From an uncultured Bacteroidaceae bacterium (GTDB lineage Bacteria > Bacteroidota > Bacteroidia > Bacteroidales > Bacteroidaceae), in NCBI GenBank assembly GCA_905235575.1, contig CAJOLZ010000014.1, positions 42,250 to 106,249 of the forward strand: a DNA stretch of 64,000 nt, written 5' to 3'. The position numbers and the translations under genes are program-made. Positions 35,492 through 43,136 of the stretch are shown one piece after another; the first letter of the stretch is position 1; each line of letters begins with the position of its first letter. A model generated the notes under the pieces. The model was not told where the DNA came from. It saw only the letters and a list, made by a program, of their open reading frames with translations, and searched no databases.

Positions 35492-36212
35492 CGGTTTCTC
35501 CCACAGGTTTGAAGAAACGCTTTCGCCGCAGGGTGCGGTACCATGGCTTCGAGGAGTCGAGCGAATAGGCCACTGATACAGCCTTGCCCAAGACAAACTC
35601 CATGGGCACAAGGCCAAGGGTGCGGCTGTCATTCATATTCGCCTCGTTACCAGAGACAATCCAGAAATAATCTCGATGAAATCGGCAAAATTCACTGCTG
35701 TCACGCTTTACGAAAGTCTGACTGTCGGAACTTGAGAAGCGTTGCACGGTGCGTTCGTAGAGCGAACGGTTCCAGGGCGTAACGCGTATGTTTGAGCCAC
35801 TTGAGGGAACGATGACGGGCCAGATGCAGCCGCTCGGGTAGTCACATACGGAACTCACCCGCCCTTTGTTACCCAGCCAGATGGTATCGCCGGGGCAAGC
35901 CAGCACACAACCGATGCAAAGTCCGCTCGTGTCGGGCAGTGCACCTTTCTCAACAGATGGGCTGTTGAACACCATCCAATCGCCTCGTTCAGGCTGTTTT
36001 GCCGCATATCTGTGATAGCCTCCCCAGCGGCTGAAAGGGCGTCGTAGACCATAACTCCACTTGTTCACCACCACGCGGTCGCCCTCGATGAGCACCGGTG
36101 CTTCGCCATTGTGCGGAATGACAAGCATACCGAACAGCAGGACGCGCAACAGGACAGCAATGGAAATTGCTGCCAGCAATACGCAAGACAAGTGAAGAAG
36201 TTTCGGCTTCAC
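35484..36212 (-). CDS. signal peptidase I homologue lacking the catalytic dyad
   Basis: 242 aa, one N-terminal membrane helix (residues ~8-32). It is clearly a paralogue of the lepB encoded 3 nt upstream: VLIEGDRVVVNKWSYGLR parallels LLVGDYLYVSKMSYGPR, and NDSRTLGLVPMEFVLGKAV parallels ADSRFWGFVPEDHIVGKPI. The catalytic Ser position (IPSSS in lepB) is Gly36 in IPHNG, and the general-base Lys (VKLND) is Glu75 in PERGD. It should therefore not cleave by the normal Ser-Lys mechanism. A role as partner or chaperone of LepB is speculative. Confidence 0.82.
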   Translation of the reverse strand: MKPKLLHLSCVLLAAISIAVLLRVLLFGMLVIPHNGEAPVLIEGDRVVVNKWSYGLRRPFSRWGGYHRYAAKQPERGDWMVFNSPSVEKGALPDTSGLCIGCVLACPGDTIWLGNKGRVSSVCDYPSGCIWPVIVPSSGSNIRVTPWNRSLYERTVQRFSSSDSQTFVKRDSSEFCRFHRDYFWIVSGNEANMNDSRTLGLVPMEFVLGKAVSVAYSLDSSKPWYRTLRRKRFFKPVGETDD

Positions 36213-36215
36213 ACG

Positions 36216-37667
36216 CTAATAGATGTTTTTCACCAGACGGAAGAGACGATTCCATCTGATATGTCCGTCCAGCCATCCACGGTCTTTGTCGGTGCTGAGC
36301 CAAATGACGATGGGCTTGCCCACGATGTGGTCTTCGGGCACGAAACCCCAGAAGCGGCTGTCGGCACTGTTGTGGCGGTTGTCGCCCTGCATCCAGTAGT
36401 AGTCCATCTTGAACGTATAGCTGTTGGTCTCTACGTCGTTGATGAGTATCCTTCCATCGTTGGTTACTTCGAGTTTGTTGCCTTCATACACGCTGATGGG
36501 ACGTTCGTAGATGGGCAGGTTATCGAGTGTCAACTCTATGGTTTCACCCTTCTTCGGAATCCAGATGGGTCCATAGTTGTCACATGTCCAGCCTGTATAT
36601 CCATTGAGAGGATAGAGTAAATCAGTCTCGTTGTGTTCATCGATGGTAATGCGAGCCACCAGATCGGCACGTGTTTCCAGTTTCTCCTTCGCCGACTTTG
36701 TCAGTGGGATGGTACCTCTTTGATAGAATGTGTCCAAATCTTCCGCACTGATACCCAGCTCGCGAATGAGGTCATCGGGCAGATATCTTGTCAGGAGGTC
36801 CACACGATAGTTATACTGCACGTCTTTGGCATCGGGATTTTCCACGCCGTCGAGAAAAATCACACGGTCCTTAATTTGCAGCGTCTGTCCCGGCAGGCCT
36901 ACGCAGCGCTTCACGTAGTTCTCACGACGGTCCACGGGACGATGGTCAATCTTTCCAAACTCGGCAGGCGACAGCTCGATGTAACGTCGCCCCATCGTAT
37001 AGTATCTCTGGAAGAGTTCGCGGCGTACCTCAGCCGAGAGTGTGTCCATGTCGGGAAGGAACCCGGCCTCCTGTCGGTAGAGTTGTTTGCCGAAGCTATA
37101 GCACATCTCGTAGTATTCCGTCTGATATCTGAGCTGGGTGGTAATGGTGTCTCCGGCAGGATAATTGAAGACGACGATGTCGTTCAGTTTCACCGGTTTG
37201 GGCGAGATACGCTTGTAATCCCACTTGGGCCACTCGATGTAACTTTTCCCACCCCATGGCAGTGTGTGCTGGCAGAGTGGCATGTGGAGCGGTGTCTGCG
37301 GTACACGTGGACCGTAGCTCATTTTGCTTACGTACAGATAATCGCCCACAAGCAGGCTTTTCTCCAGCGAACTCGATGGAATCGTGTAATTCTGGAAGAA
37401 GTAGATGTTCACGAAATAAACTGCCACCAAGGCAAAGACGATGGCATCCACCCAACTCATCACGGTGCGGACAACAGGGTTGTCGGAGTCCTTCCACCAT
37501 GTCCAGGGAATGAAACGTGTTATGTAAGCATCAAAGATGAACGGCAGAAAAATCAGTCCCCACCAGGCATCCACCCAGTACAGGAACAATACAAACAGGA
37601 TGCTGTATATTATGGCACGCGCCCAATCGCCCCTTGAAACTTTCTTCTTTTCCTTTCTTTTTTTCAT
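36216..37667 (-). CDS. lepB: signal peptidase I
   Basis: 483 aa, longer than E. coli LepB because of a large periplasmic insert. There are about three hydrophobic helices in the first 95 residues. Box B: TIPSSSLEKSLLVGDYLYVSK, with the catalytic Ser near 100. Box D: VKLNDIVVFNYPAGD, with Lys near 160. Box E: GDNRHNSADSRFWGFVP. It removes signal peptides of exported proteins at the periplasmic face. It lies 2 nt after dapB and just before its inactive paralogue. Confidence 0.95.
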   Translation of the reverse strand: MKKRKEKKKVSRGDWARAIIYSILFVLFLYWVDAWWGLIFLPFIFDAYITRFIPWTWWKDSDNPVVRTVMSWVDAIVFALVAVYFVNIYFFQNYTIPSSSLEKSLLVGDYLYVSKMSYGPRVPQTPLHMPLCQHTLPWGGKSYIEWPKWDYKRISPKPVKLNDIVVFNYPAGDTITTQLRYQTEYYEMCYSFGKQLYRQEAGFLPDMDTLSAEVRRELFQRYYTMGRRYIELSPAEFGKIDHRPVDRRENYVKRCVGLPGQTLQIKDRVIFLDGVENPDAKDVQYNYRVDLLTRYLPDDLIRELGISAEDLDTFYQRGTIPLTKSAKEKLETRADLVARITIDEHNETDLLYPLNGYTGWTCDNYGPIWIPKKGETIELTLDNLPIYERPISVYEGNKLEVTNDGRILINDVETNSYTFKMDYYWMQGDNRHNSADSRFWGFVPEDHIVGKPIVIWLSTDKDRGWLDGHIRWNRLFRLVKNIY

Positions 37668-37669
37668 TG

Positions 37670-38386
37670 TTAAAACGTAAACAAGTCAGACATCGTCAGC
37701 AATCCCTCGTGGTTGGCTGTGTACTCGGCTGCCAATACGGCACCCATGGCAAAGCCGCGACGGTTATGGGCATCGTGGGCGATGGTAATCATGTCCTCGG
37801 GCGAGTCATACGTTATGGTATGGATGCCGGGAACCTCTTTCCGGCGGATATCGTCTATGCGCAGCACCTCAGGCTTTGTCTCGTGCAGTCCCCAACGCTC
37901 CTTGCGGTCCAGATTCTCCACAATCTGCTCTGCCAGCGTGATGGCTGTGCCCGAGGGAGCATCCAGTTTATGCACATGGTGTGTCTCAACCATGTTCACG
38001 TCGTACTGAGGAAACTGGTTCATAATCTTTGCCAGATAGGTATTCACAGCGCTGAAGATGGCCACGCCTACGCTGAAATTGCTGGCCCAGAAGAGTGTCT
38101 TTCCTCCCGCAGTGCAGGCTTCGCGAACTTCTCCTTCATGGTCCTTCATCCAACCGGTACTGCCGCTCACCACCTTCACGCCGGCCTTCCAAGCCTTCAG
38201 GTAATTGTCGTATGCTGTCCATGGAGTTGTAAACTCGATGGCCACGTCGGCACTGGCAAATGCTTCCGAATCGAACTCCTCCTGATTGTCAATGTCTATG
38301 ATGCTGACTATCTCATGACCTCTGGAGACTGCTATCTCCTCTATCATACGGCCCATCTTGCCGTAACCAATCAATGCAAATTTCAT
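37670..38386 (-). CDS. dapB: 4-hydroxy-tetrahydrodipicolinate reductase
   Basis: 238 aa. N-terminal Rossmann loop MKFALIGYGKMGRMIEE, then VAIEFTTPWTAYDN and VSGSTGW. The substrate signature is VETHHVHKLDAPSGTAITLAE, where His and Lys act in catalysis. It makes tetrahydrodipicolinate for lysine and diaminopimelate, using NAD(P)H. It leads an operon that moves on to signal peptidases, a WbqC-like protein and a pseudouridine synthase. Confidence 0.97.
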   Translation of the reverse strand: MKFALIGYGKMGRMIEEIAVSRGHEIVSIIDIDNQEEFDSEAFASADVAIEFTTPWTAYDNYLKAWKAGVKVVSGSTGWMKDHEGEVREACTAGGKTLFWASNFSVGVAIFSAVNTYLAKIMNQFPQYDVNMVETHHVHKLDAPSGTAITLAEQIVENLDRKERWGLHETKPEVLRIDDIRRKEVPGIHTITYDSPEDMITIAHDAHNRRGFAMGAVLAAEYTANHEGLLTMSDLFTF

Positions 38387-38408
38387 GTCTCGTTTAACTT
38401 TTTCCGTG

Positions 38409-38416
38409 CAAAAGTA
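38409..38416 (-). promoter_or_regulatory. -7 box of the dapB-lepB operon
   Basis: TACTTTTG on the minus strand, 22 bp before the dapB ATG at 38386. Confidence 0.6.
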
Positions 38417-38480
38417 CTGCTTTTCAGGCAGAAATCACTATTTTTGCTTCTAAATTTAAGTTAAAGGCACGTTAAAGGGT

Positions 38481-39698
38481 ATGGAAAAGTTACTCCATTA
38501 TGTCTGGAAACACCGTATTTTGCCACTGAAGGCATTGCAGACTACGGGCGGTCAGATGTTGGAAATCATCGACCCAGGGTTACACAACAGCGACCAAGGG
38601 CCCGATTTCTTCAATGCCAAGGTGCGGCTGGATGGCGTTATGTGGGCTGGCAACGTCGAGATTCACTTGCGTGCCAGCGATTGGTTTCGCCACGGACATC
38701 AGACCGATGCTGCCTATAACAACACCATTCTGCATGTGGTGAACGTCGCCGACTGCGAGGTGGAGACGGCCGACGGGAAGCACCCTGCGCAGCTTCAGCT
38801 CGACATTCCGGCACAACTTACCACCCATTATCAGGAGCTTTGTCAGACCGATGACTATCCGCGCTGCCATCGCATGATTCCGACGCTCGACACCATGAAG
38901 GCACACGCCTGGATGGATGCCCTGCTGGTGGAACGTCTCGAGGAGCGCAGCGGTCGTGTGCTTCAGCGTGTAAAAGCCACGCAGGGCGATTGGGAGCAGG
39001 CCACCTTCGTCACGCTGAGCCGCAATTTCGGATTCGGTCTCAACGGCGATGCGTTCGAGCGATGGGCCCGTAACATACCCCTGCAGGCGGCCGCAAAGCA
39101 GCGAGACGACCTTTTTCAGACCGAGGCATTTTTCCTCGGCACGGCAGGTCTGCTCCAGGAACTCGAGACATCGCGCGGCACGAAAGAAGTACGGCGACTC
39201 GAGCAGGAATACGCCTTCCTACGGCACAAATTCCAGCTGCCAGACCCTATGGAAGCCCACGAATGGAAGTATCTGCGCACCCGTCCTCAGAACTTTCCCC
39301 ACGTGCGTCTGTTGCAGATTGCACGCCTCTTCCACTTGGGCAAGGCGCGCATGAGCCAGCTGCTGGAGGCTTCGGACATCTATGCTCTCCACCGCCAGCT
39401 TGACATCGACGGGCTCTCCGCCGCCAGCCGCAACCTGCTCGTCATCAACACCGTCATCCCCCTCCTCTATGCCTATGGCATGAGTCACAACGAGCAGCCG
39501 CTGATGGACAGAGCCATCTCCCTGCTTGAGCAGTTGCCCGCCGAAAACAACTACATCATCCGCCAGTGGCGCTCGTGCGGACTGCTGGTCGCCAGTGCCG
39601 CCGACAGCCAGGCGCTCATACAGCTCAAGCGCGAGTATTGCGACCGAAACGACTGCCTGCGGTGCCGCTTCGGATACGAATATCTAAAACGAAAATAG
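38481..39698 (+). CDS. DUF2851 family protein
   Basis: 405 aa, cytosolic. It starts MEKLLHYVWKHRILPLKALQT, with IIDPGLHNSDQGPDFFNAKVRLDG and WAGNVEIHLRASDW, which resemble a nuclease-like acidic core (D, E, E spaced on strands). The tail CDRNDCLRCRFGYEYLKRK has clustered Cys residues that could bind metal or FeS. This is the DUF2851 signature in Bacteroidetes; its function is unknown, and nucleic-acid processing is an inference from the core and from dprA two genes on. Two nt separate it from the thioesterase. Confidence 0.88.
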   Translation: MEKLLHYVWKHRILPLKALQTTGGQMLEIIDPGLHNSDQGPDFFNAKVRLDGVMWAGNVEIHLRASDWFRHGHQTDAAYNNTILHVVNVADCEVETADGKHPAQLQLDIPAQLTTHYQELCQTDDYPRCHRMIPTLDTMKAHAWMDALLVERLEERSGRVLQRVKATQGDWEQATFVTLSRNFGFGLNGDAFERWARNIPLQAAAKQRDDLFQTEAFFLGTAGLLQELETSRGTKEVRRLEQEYAFLRHKFQLPDPMEAHEWKYLRTRPQNFPHVRLLQIARLFHLGKARMSQLLEASDIYALHRQLDIDGLSAASRNLLVINTVIPLLYAYGMSHNEQPLMDRAISLLEQLPAENNYIIRQWRSCGLLVASAADSQALIQLKREYCDRNDCLRCRFGYEYLKRK

Positions 39699-39700
39699 CG

Positions 39701-40111
39701 ATGGATTACGCCTACGAACTGAAAATGAAAGTGCGCGACTATGAGTGCGACATGGAAGGGATTGTCAACAATGCCAACTATCAGCACTACATGGAGCACA
39801 CGCGCCACGAGTTCCTCCTCAGCGTGGGGCTCAGCTTTGCCGAGATGTGCCAGAAAGGCATCACACCCGTGGTGGCGCGCATCAGCATTTCATACAAGAC
39901 ACCCCTGCGCAGCCGCGACGAATTTCTGAGTTGCCTGCGCGTCCGAAAGGAGGGCATCCGCTACGTATTCCTGCAGGACATCTACCTGGCCTCCACACAT
40001 ACGCTGGCAGCCCGGGGACGCGTCGACACCGTATGTCTGGTGAACGGCAAACTGAGCGAATGCCGCGAGATGGAAGCCCTGCTTGAACCATATTTCGAGA
40101 AAGACGAATGA
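39701..40111 (+). CDS. hotdog-fold acyl-CoA thioesterase
   Basis: 136 aa. MKVRDYECDMEGIVNNANYQHYMEHTRHEFL is the 4-hydroxybenzoyl-CoA thioesterase/YbgC signature, with the catalytic Asp in YECDMEGIVN. PVVARISISYKTPLRSRDEF is the following strand pair. It hydrolyses an unknown acyl-CoA. ATG 39701 is chosen because the family begins there and it follows the upstream stop by 2 nt. It overlaps dprA by 4 nt (ATGA). Confidence 0.9.
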   Translation: MDYAYELKMKVRDYECDMEGIVNNANYQHYMEHTRHEFLLSVGLSFAEMCQKGITPVVARISISYKTPLRSRDEFLSCLRVRKEGIRYVFLQDIYLASTHTLAARGRVDTVCLVNGKLSECREMEALLEPYFEKDE

Positions 40112-41244
40112 CCGAACAGGAGACCCTCTATGCCCTCGCCCTCACACGGGTGCCCAGTCTGAGCCTGCTCAACAAGCGCATTCTGCTCAAGGAACTGGGC
40201 AGCGCCACCGCCATATACGAGCACCGGCGCGACATCAACGACGTGCTGCCCGATGCCAACCGACGCACCGTCGAAGCCCTCTCCGCGATGGACGAACACC
40301 TGCCGCGCGCCGAGGAGGAGATGCAGTTCGCCCGTCAGGGGCATATCCGATGCATAGGCATTTTCGACGCCGACTATCCGGCACGCCTGCGCGAATGTAC
40401 CGATGCACCCACCGTGATTTTCTATCGGGGCACCGCCGACCTCAACGCGCTCCACGTGGTGAGCATGGTGGGCACCCGACACATCACCGAGCACGGCAAG
40501 GACGTCTGCCGACAGTTCGTGCGGCAACTCAGCACCCTCTGCCCCAACGTGCTCGTTGTCAGCGGACTGGCATACGGAGTGGACATACAGTGCCACCGCG
40601 CTGCACTCGAGAACGGACTCCCCACCGTGGCCGTCCTGGCACACGGGCTCGACCAGATTTATCCCACACACCACCGCCCCGATGCCGTGCGCATGCTCGA
40701 GCAGGGCGGACTCCTCACCGAATTCATGAGCCGCACCCCGGCCGACAAGAAAAACTTCGTGCAGCGCAACCGCATCGTGGCAGGCATGAGCGACGCCACG
40801 CTCGTGGTGGAAAGCGCGGCCAAGGGAGGCTCGCTCATCACTGCCGAGATAGCCGAATCATATCACCGCGACGTCTTCGCCTTTCCCGGCCGGCCCTCCG
40901 ACAACTACTCGGTGGGCTGCAACGAACTGATACGGCACAACCGCGCATCCCTCGTTTACAGCGCCCAGACATTCCTCGAAGACATGGGATGGGAAACGGC
41001 AGCCGAACGCCAGAAAAAACTCTCCGACGGCATACAGCAGAACCTCTTCCCCGACCTCACCGAACAGGAACAGCGCATCGTCGACACACTGCGCCACCAC
41101 GACGGGCTGCAGATCAACATGCTCACCGTAGAGACCGGCATCGCCGTCGGAAACCTCTCCAGCCTGCTTTTTACACTCGAAATGAAGGGCGTCGTCAAAG
41201 CCATGAGCGGCGGCATGTATCGCCTCGTCTACCAAAGCTCCTGA
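40108..41244 (+). CDS. dprA: DNA-processing protein A
   Basis: 378 aa. N-terminal SAM-like/HhH part (ALTRVPSLSLLNKRILLKELGSA), then the Rossmann DprA core: FYRGTADLN, VSMVGTRHITEHG, VVSGLAYGVDIQCHRAALENG, AVLAHGLDQIYP, NRIVAGMSDATLVVESAAKGGSLITA and FPGRPSDNYSVGCNELIR. The C-terminal winged helix is ~60 residues. It loads RecA on incoming single-stranded DNA during transformation. No other competence gene is in the window. A compound stem (AACCCG/CGGGTT outside, AGACAAA/TTTGTCT inside) lies at 41253-41339 after the stop. Confidence 0.96.
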   Translation: MTEQETLYALALTRVPSLSLLNKRILLKELGSATAIYEHRRDINDVLPDANRRTVEALSAMDEHLPRAEEEMQFARQGHIRCIGIFDADYPARLRECTDAPTVIFYRGTADLNALHVVSMVGTRHITEHGKDVCRQFVRQLSTLCPNVLVVSGLAYGVDIQCHRAALENGLPTVAVLAHGLDQIYPTHHRPDAVRMLEQGGLLTEFMSRTPADKKNFVQRNRIVAGMSDATLVVESAAKGGSLITAEIAESYHRDVFAFPGRPSDNYSVGCNELIRHNRASLVYSAQTFLEDMGWETAAERQKKLSDGIQQNLFPDLTEQEQRIVDTLRHHDGLQINMLTVETGIAVGNLSSLLFTLEMKGVVKAMSGGMYRLVYQSS

Positions 41245-41353
41245 CATCATTCAACCCGGAACAAATGCCGTCATGGCATAAAAACACTACTCAGACAAAA
41301 GGAAAGTTCCCTTTGTCTACCTATTGACCGATTCGGGTTCAACGCACCCTCAA

Positions 41354-41442
41354 AAAACGCACCGCAGTGCGACTGGCGTCGCAGCGTGCTGCGCAGGCTG
41401 TCGCAACGTGGTGCGACATGCGTCGAAGCACGCTGCGTTTTT
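41354..41442. repeat. 22-bp-period intergenic element, copy 9
   Basis: AAAACGCACC start, three full units, a partial unit GAAGCACGCTGCG and a T-run. It matches copy 10 at 79 of 80 positions (41353-41432 against 46635-46714), in the same orientation. Confidence 0.92.
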
Positions 41443-41485
41443 CAGTGGACTTTGGAAAGGGGGCTTCAATTTCTTTCCCCATTTC

Positions 41486-41516
41486 TTTGTCCTTCCGAAA
41501 AATGTACGTACCTTTG
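41486..41516 (+). promoter_or_regulatory. strong Bacteroidetes promoter for the LRR gene leader
   Basis: TTTG at 41486-41489, exactly 19-bp spacer, TACCTTTG at 41509-41516. The predicted transcript starts near 41522, giving a 5' leader of about 350 nt before the ATG at 41873. Confidence 0.75.
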
Positions 41517-41740
41517 CCGTGTCGAGTGGACCGTTCCGCCCTGTGCGGATAGACAGCCGCCCGGCCAAGAGAGCGTTTCCGCTTTCATCCTTTAAAGCGA
41601 AATCTGGAAAATTTCAAATCATAGAAGGATGGCAGACAGGTTGACTCTCGTCCATATGTAGTTCGTATGCATACGGTTCCTCGCCGTTTGCAGCTGCATA
41701 TTACGGCGAGGGGTTATTGTTACCTATTCATTTCTATGAT

Positions 41741-41849
41741 GGTTTTCCAGAGCCAGCTTTAAGATGAGTGAGGACAAGTCCCCCGCTTCTTGTATCCGTC
41801 AGTCAGTTGAGCCACCCGAGGGGATAGTGGCATCGGTGGAATGAAAACC
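41741..41849 (+). ncRNA. candidate structured leader RNA (three-way junction with kissing loops)
   Basis: Closing stem GGTTTTC (41741-41747) with GAAAACC (41843-41849). Hairpin A: ACAAG/CTTGT (41774-41778, 41789-41793), loop TCCCCCGCTT. Hairpin B: GCCAC/GTGGC (41811-41815, 41827-41831), loop CCGAGGGGATA. The loops can pair TCCCC with GGGGA. This layout is typical of riboswitch-like folds, but it does not match a class I know. It ends 23 nt before the LRR start codon. Confidence 0.45.
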
Positions 41850-41872
41850 TAATCATCAAATAACCAAACCAA

Positions 41873-42556
41873 ATGAAACAAAATTACTTTAAAACTTTAC
41901 TGGCATCGCTGGTGGCGATGCTGGTATCTGTGACGGCGAATGCCGAGATTTACTCCGGCACATGCGGCGAAAATCTCACTTGGCAGCTGGACTCTAAGAC
42001 GGGTGTGCTGACCATTGAGGGAACTGGGGATATGAATTATGTTGGAACTGCTCCTTGGTACTCCAGGAAATCTTATATCAAAAGCTCGATTATTGCAGAG
42101 GGAGTGACAAACATCAGGGGGCAGGCGTTCAGAGATTGCTCCAGCCTAACCTCTATCACCATTCCTTCGAGCGTGACAAGCATCGGGGTTGGTGCGTTCC
42201 AAGGCTGCACAGGCCTAACCTCTGTCACCATTCCGGAGGGTGTGACAAGCATCGGGGAAAATACGTTCGGTGGTTGCAGCAGCCTGACCTCTATCACCAT
42301 CCCCAACAGCGTGACAAGCATCGGGTACGGTGCGTTCTCTGGCTGCACAGGCCTAACCTCTGTCACCATTCCGGAGGGTGTGACAAGCATCGGGGAAAAT
42401 ACGTTCGGTGGTTGCAGCAGCCTGACCTCAATCGAAATCCCCAGCAGCGTGACAAGCATCGGGGAGTCGGTGTTCTATAAATGCACTGGCCTGACCTCTG
42501 TCACTATGAAACGGCGTGACCAGCATTGGGAGCTGGGCGTTCGGTTATTGCTCTAG
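41873..42556 (+). CDS. BspA-type leucine-rich repeat surface protein, N-terminal fragment
   Basis: 227 aa. A signal peptide (about residues 1-24, ending VTANA) is followed by EIYSGTCGENLTWQLDSKTGVLTIEGTGDMNYV, the usual N-cap of Prevotella/Bacteroides LRR_5 proteins. Then come ~23-residue repeats of the pattern SVTSIGxxAFxGCTGLTSVTIP. The frame breaks at VTMKRRDQHWE near 42510: the next repeats continue one frame on. Alone it would be a short secreted LRR protein. Such proteins bind host matrix or other cells. Confidence 0.8.
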   Translation: MKQNYFKTLLASLVAMLVSVTANAEIYSGTCGENLTWQLDSKTGVLTIEGTGDMNYVGTAPWYSRKSYIKSSIIAEGVTNIRGQAFRDCSSLTSITIPSSVTSIGVGAFQGCTGLTSVTIPEGVTSIGENTFGGCSSLTSITIPNSVTSIGYGAFSGCTGLTSVTIPEGVTSIGENTFGGCSSLTSIEIPSSVTSIGESVFYKCTGLTSVTMKRRDQHWELGVRLLL

Positions 42557-43136
42557 CCTGACCTCAGTGACCATCCCGTCGAGCGTGACGAGAATCGGGG
42601 ACGGTGCGTTCATGGAGTGCTCCAGCCTGACCTCAGTCACCATTCTGGAGGGCGTGACAAGCATCGGAGGCGGGGCGTTCCAAGGCTGCAGTGGCCTGAC
42701 TTCGGTCACCATCCCCGAGAGTGTGACTAGCATCGGTGGAAGTGCGTTCTATGGCTGCTCCAGCCTAACCTCAGTTGTCATCCCCGAGAGTGTGACTAGC
42801 ATCGGTGGATGTGCGTTCTATGGCTGCTCCAGCCTAACCTCAGTTGTCATTCCAGAGAGTGTGACAAGCATCGGAGGCTGGGCATTCGATGGAACACCTT
42901 GGTATAATAATCAGCCAGACGGATTGGTGTATGCAGGAAATGTAGCATATCAATACAAAGGTACCATGCCGGACAACACGCAGATTGTGCTGAGAGAGGG
43001 AACCATAAGCATCGGGGGGTCGGCGTTCTCTGGTTGCAGCAGCCTGACCTCAATCGAAATCCCCAGCAGCGTGACAAGCATCGGGGAGTCGGTGTTCTAT
43101 AAATGCACTGGCCTGACCTCTGTCACTATGGCGTGA
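42516..43136 (+). pseudogene. BspA-type LRR protein, middle fragment (shifted frame)
   Basis: 206 aa open stretch beginning MTSIGSWAFGYCSSLTSV, without signal peptide or plausible start signals. It is continuous LRR_5 sequence in frame +1 relative to the first fragment, plus one insertion typical of these proteins (WYNNQPDGLVYAGNVAYQYKGTMPDN). It ends in TSVTMA-stop at the same repeat junction that ended fragment 1. It is best read as part of one gene broken by two indels. Confidence 0.7.

Larger units (their letters stand above)
41245..41872. other. 628-nt intergenic region with repeat, promoter and structured leader
   Basis: No protein gene is supported. In order: the compound stem after dprA (41253-41339), repeat copy 9, a strong promoter (41486-41516), a 9-bp hairpin CCTCGCCGT/ACGGCGAGG (41679-41711) with only a weak T-rich tail, and the folded leader at 41741-41849. 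Confidence 0.6.

Noticed and set aside
41679..41711. 9-bp hairpin in the LRR leader as an intrinsic terminator
   Set aside because: The stem is good, but what follows (GGTTATTGTTACC) is a poor U-run; it may be an attenuator or simply structure, so it was not listed as a terminator.
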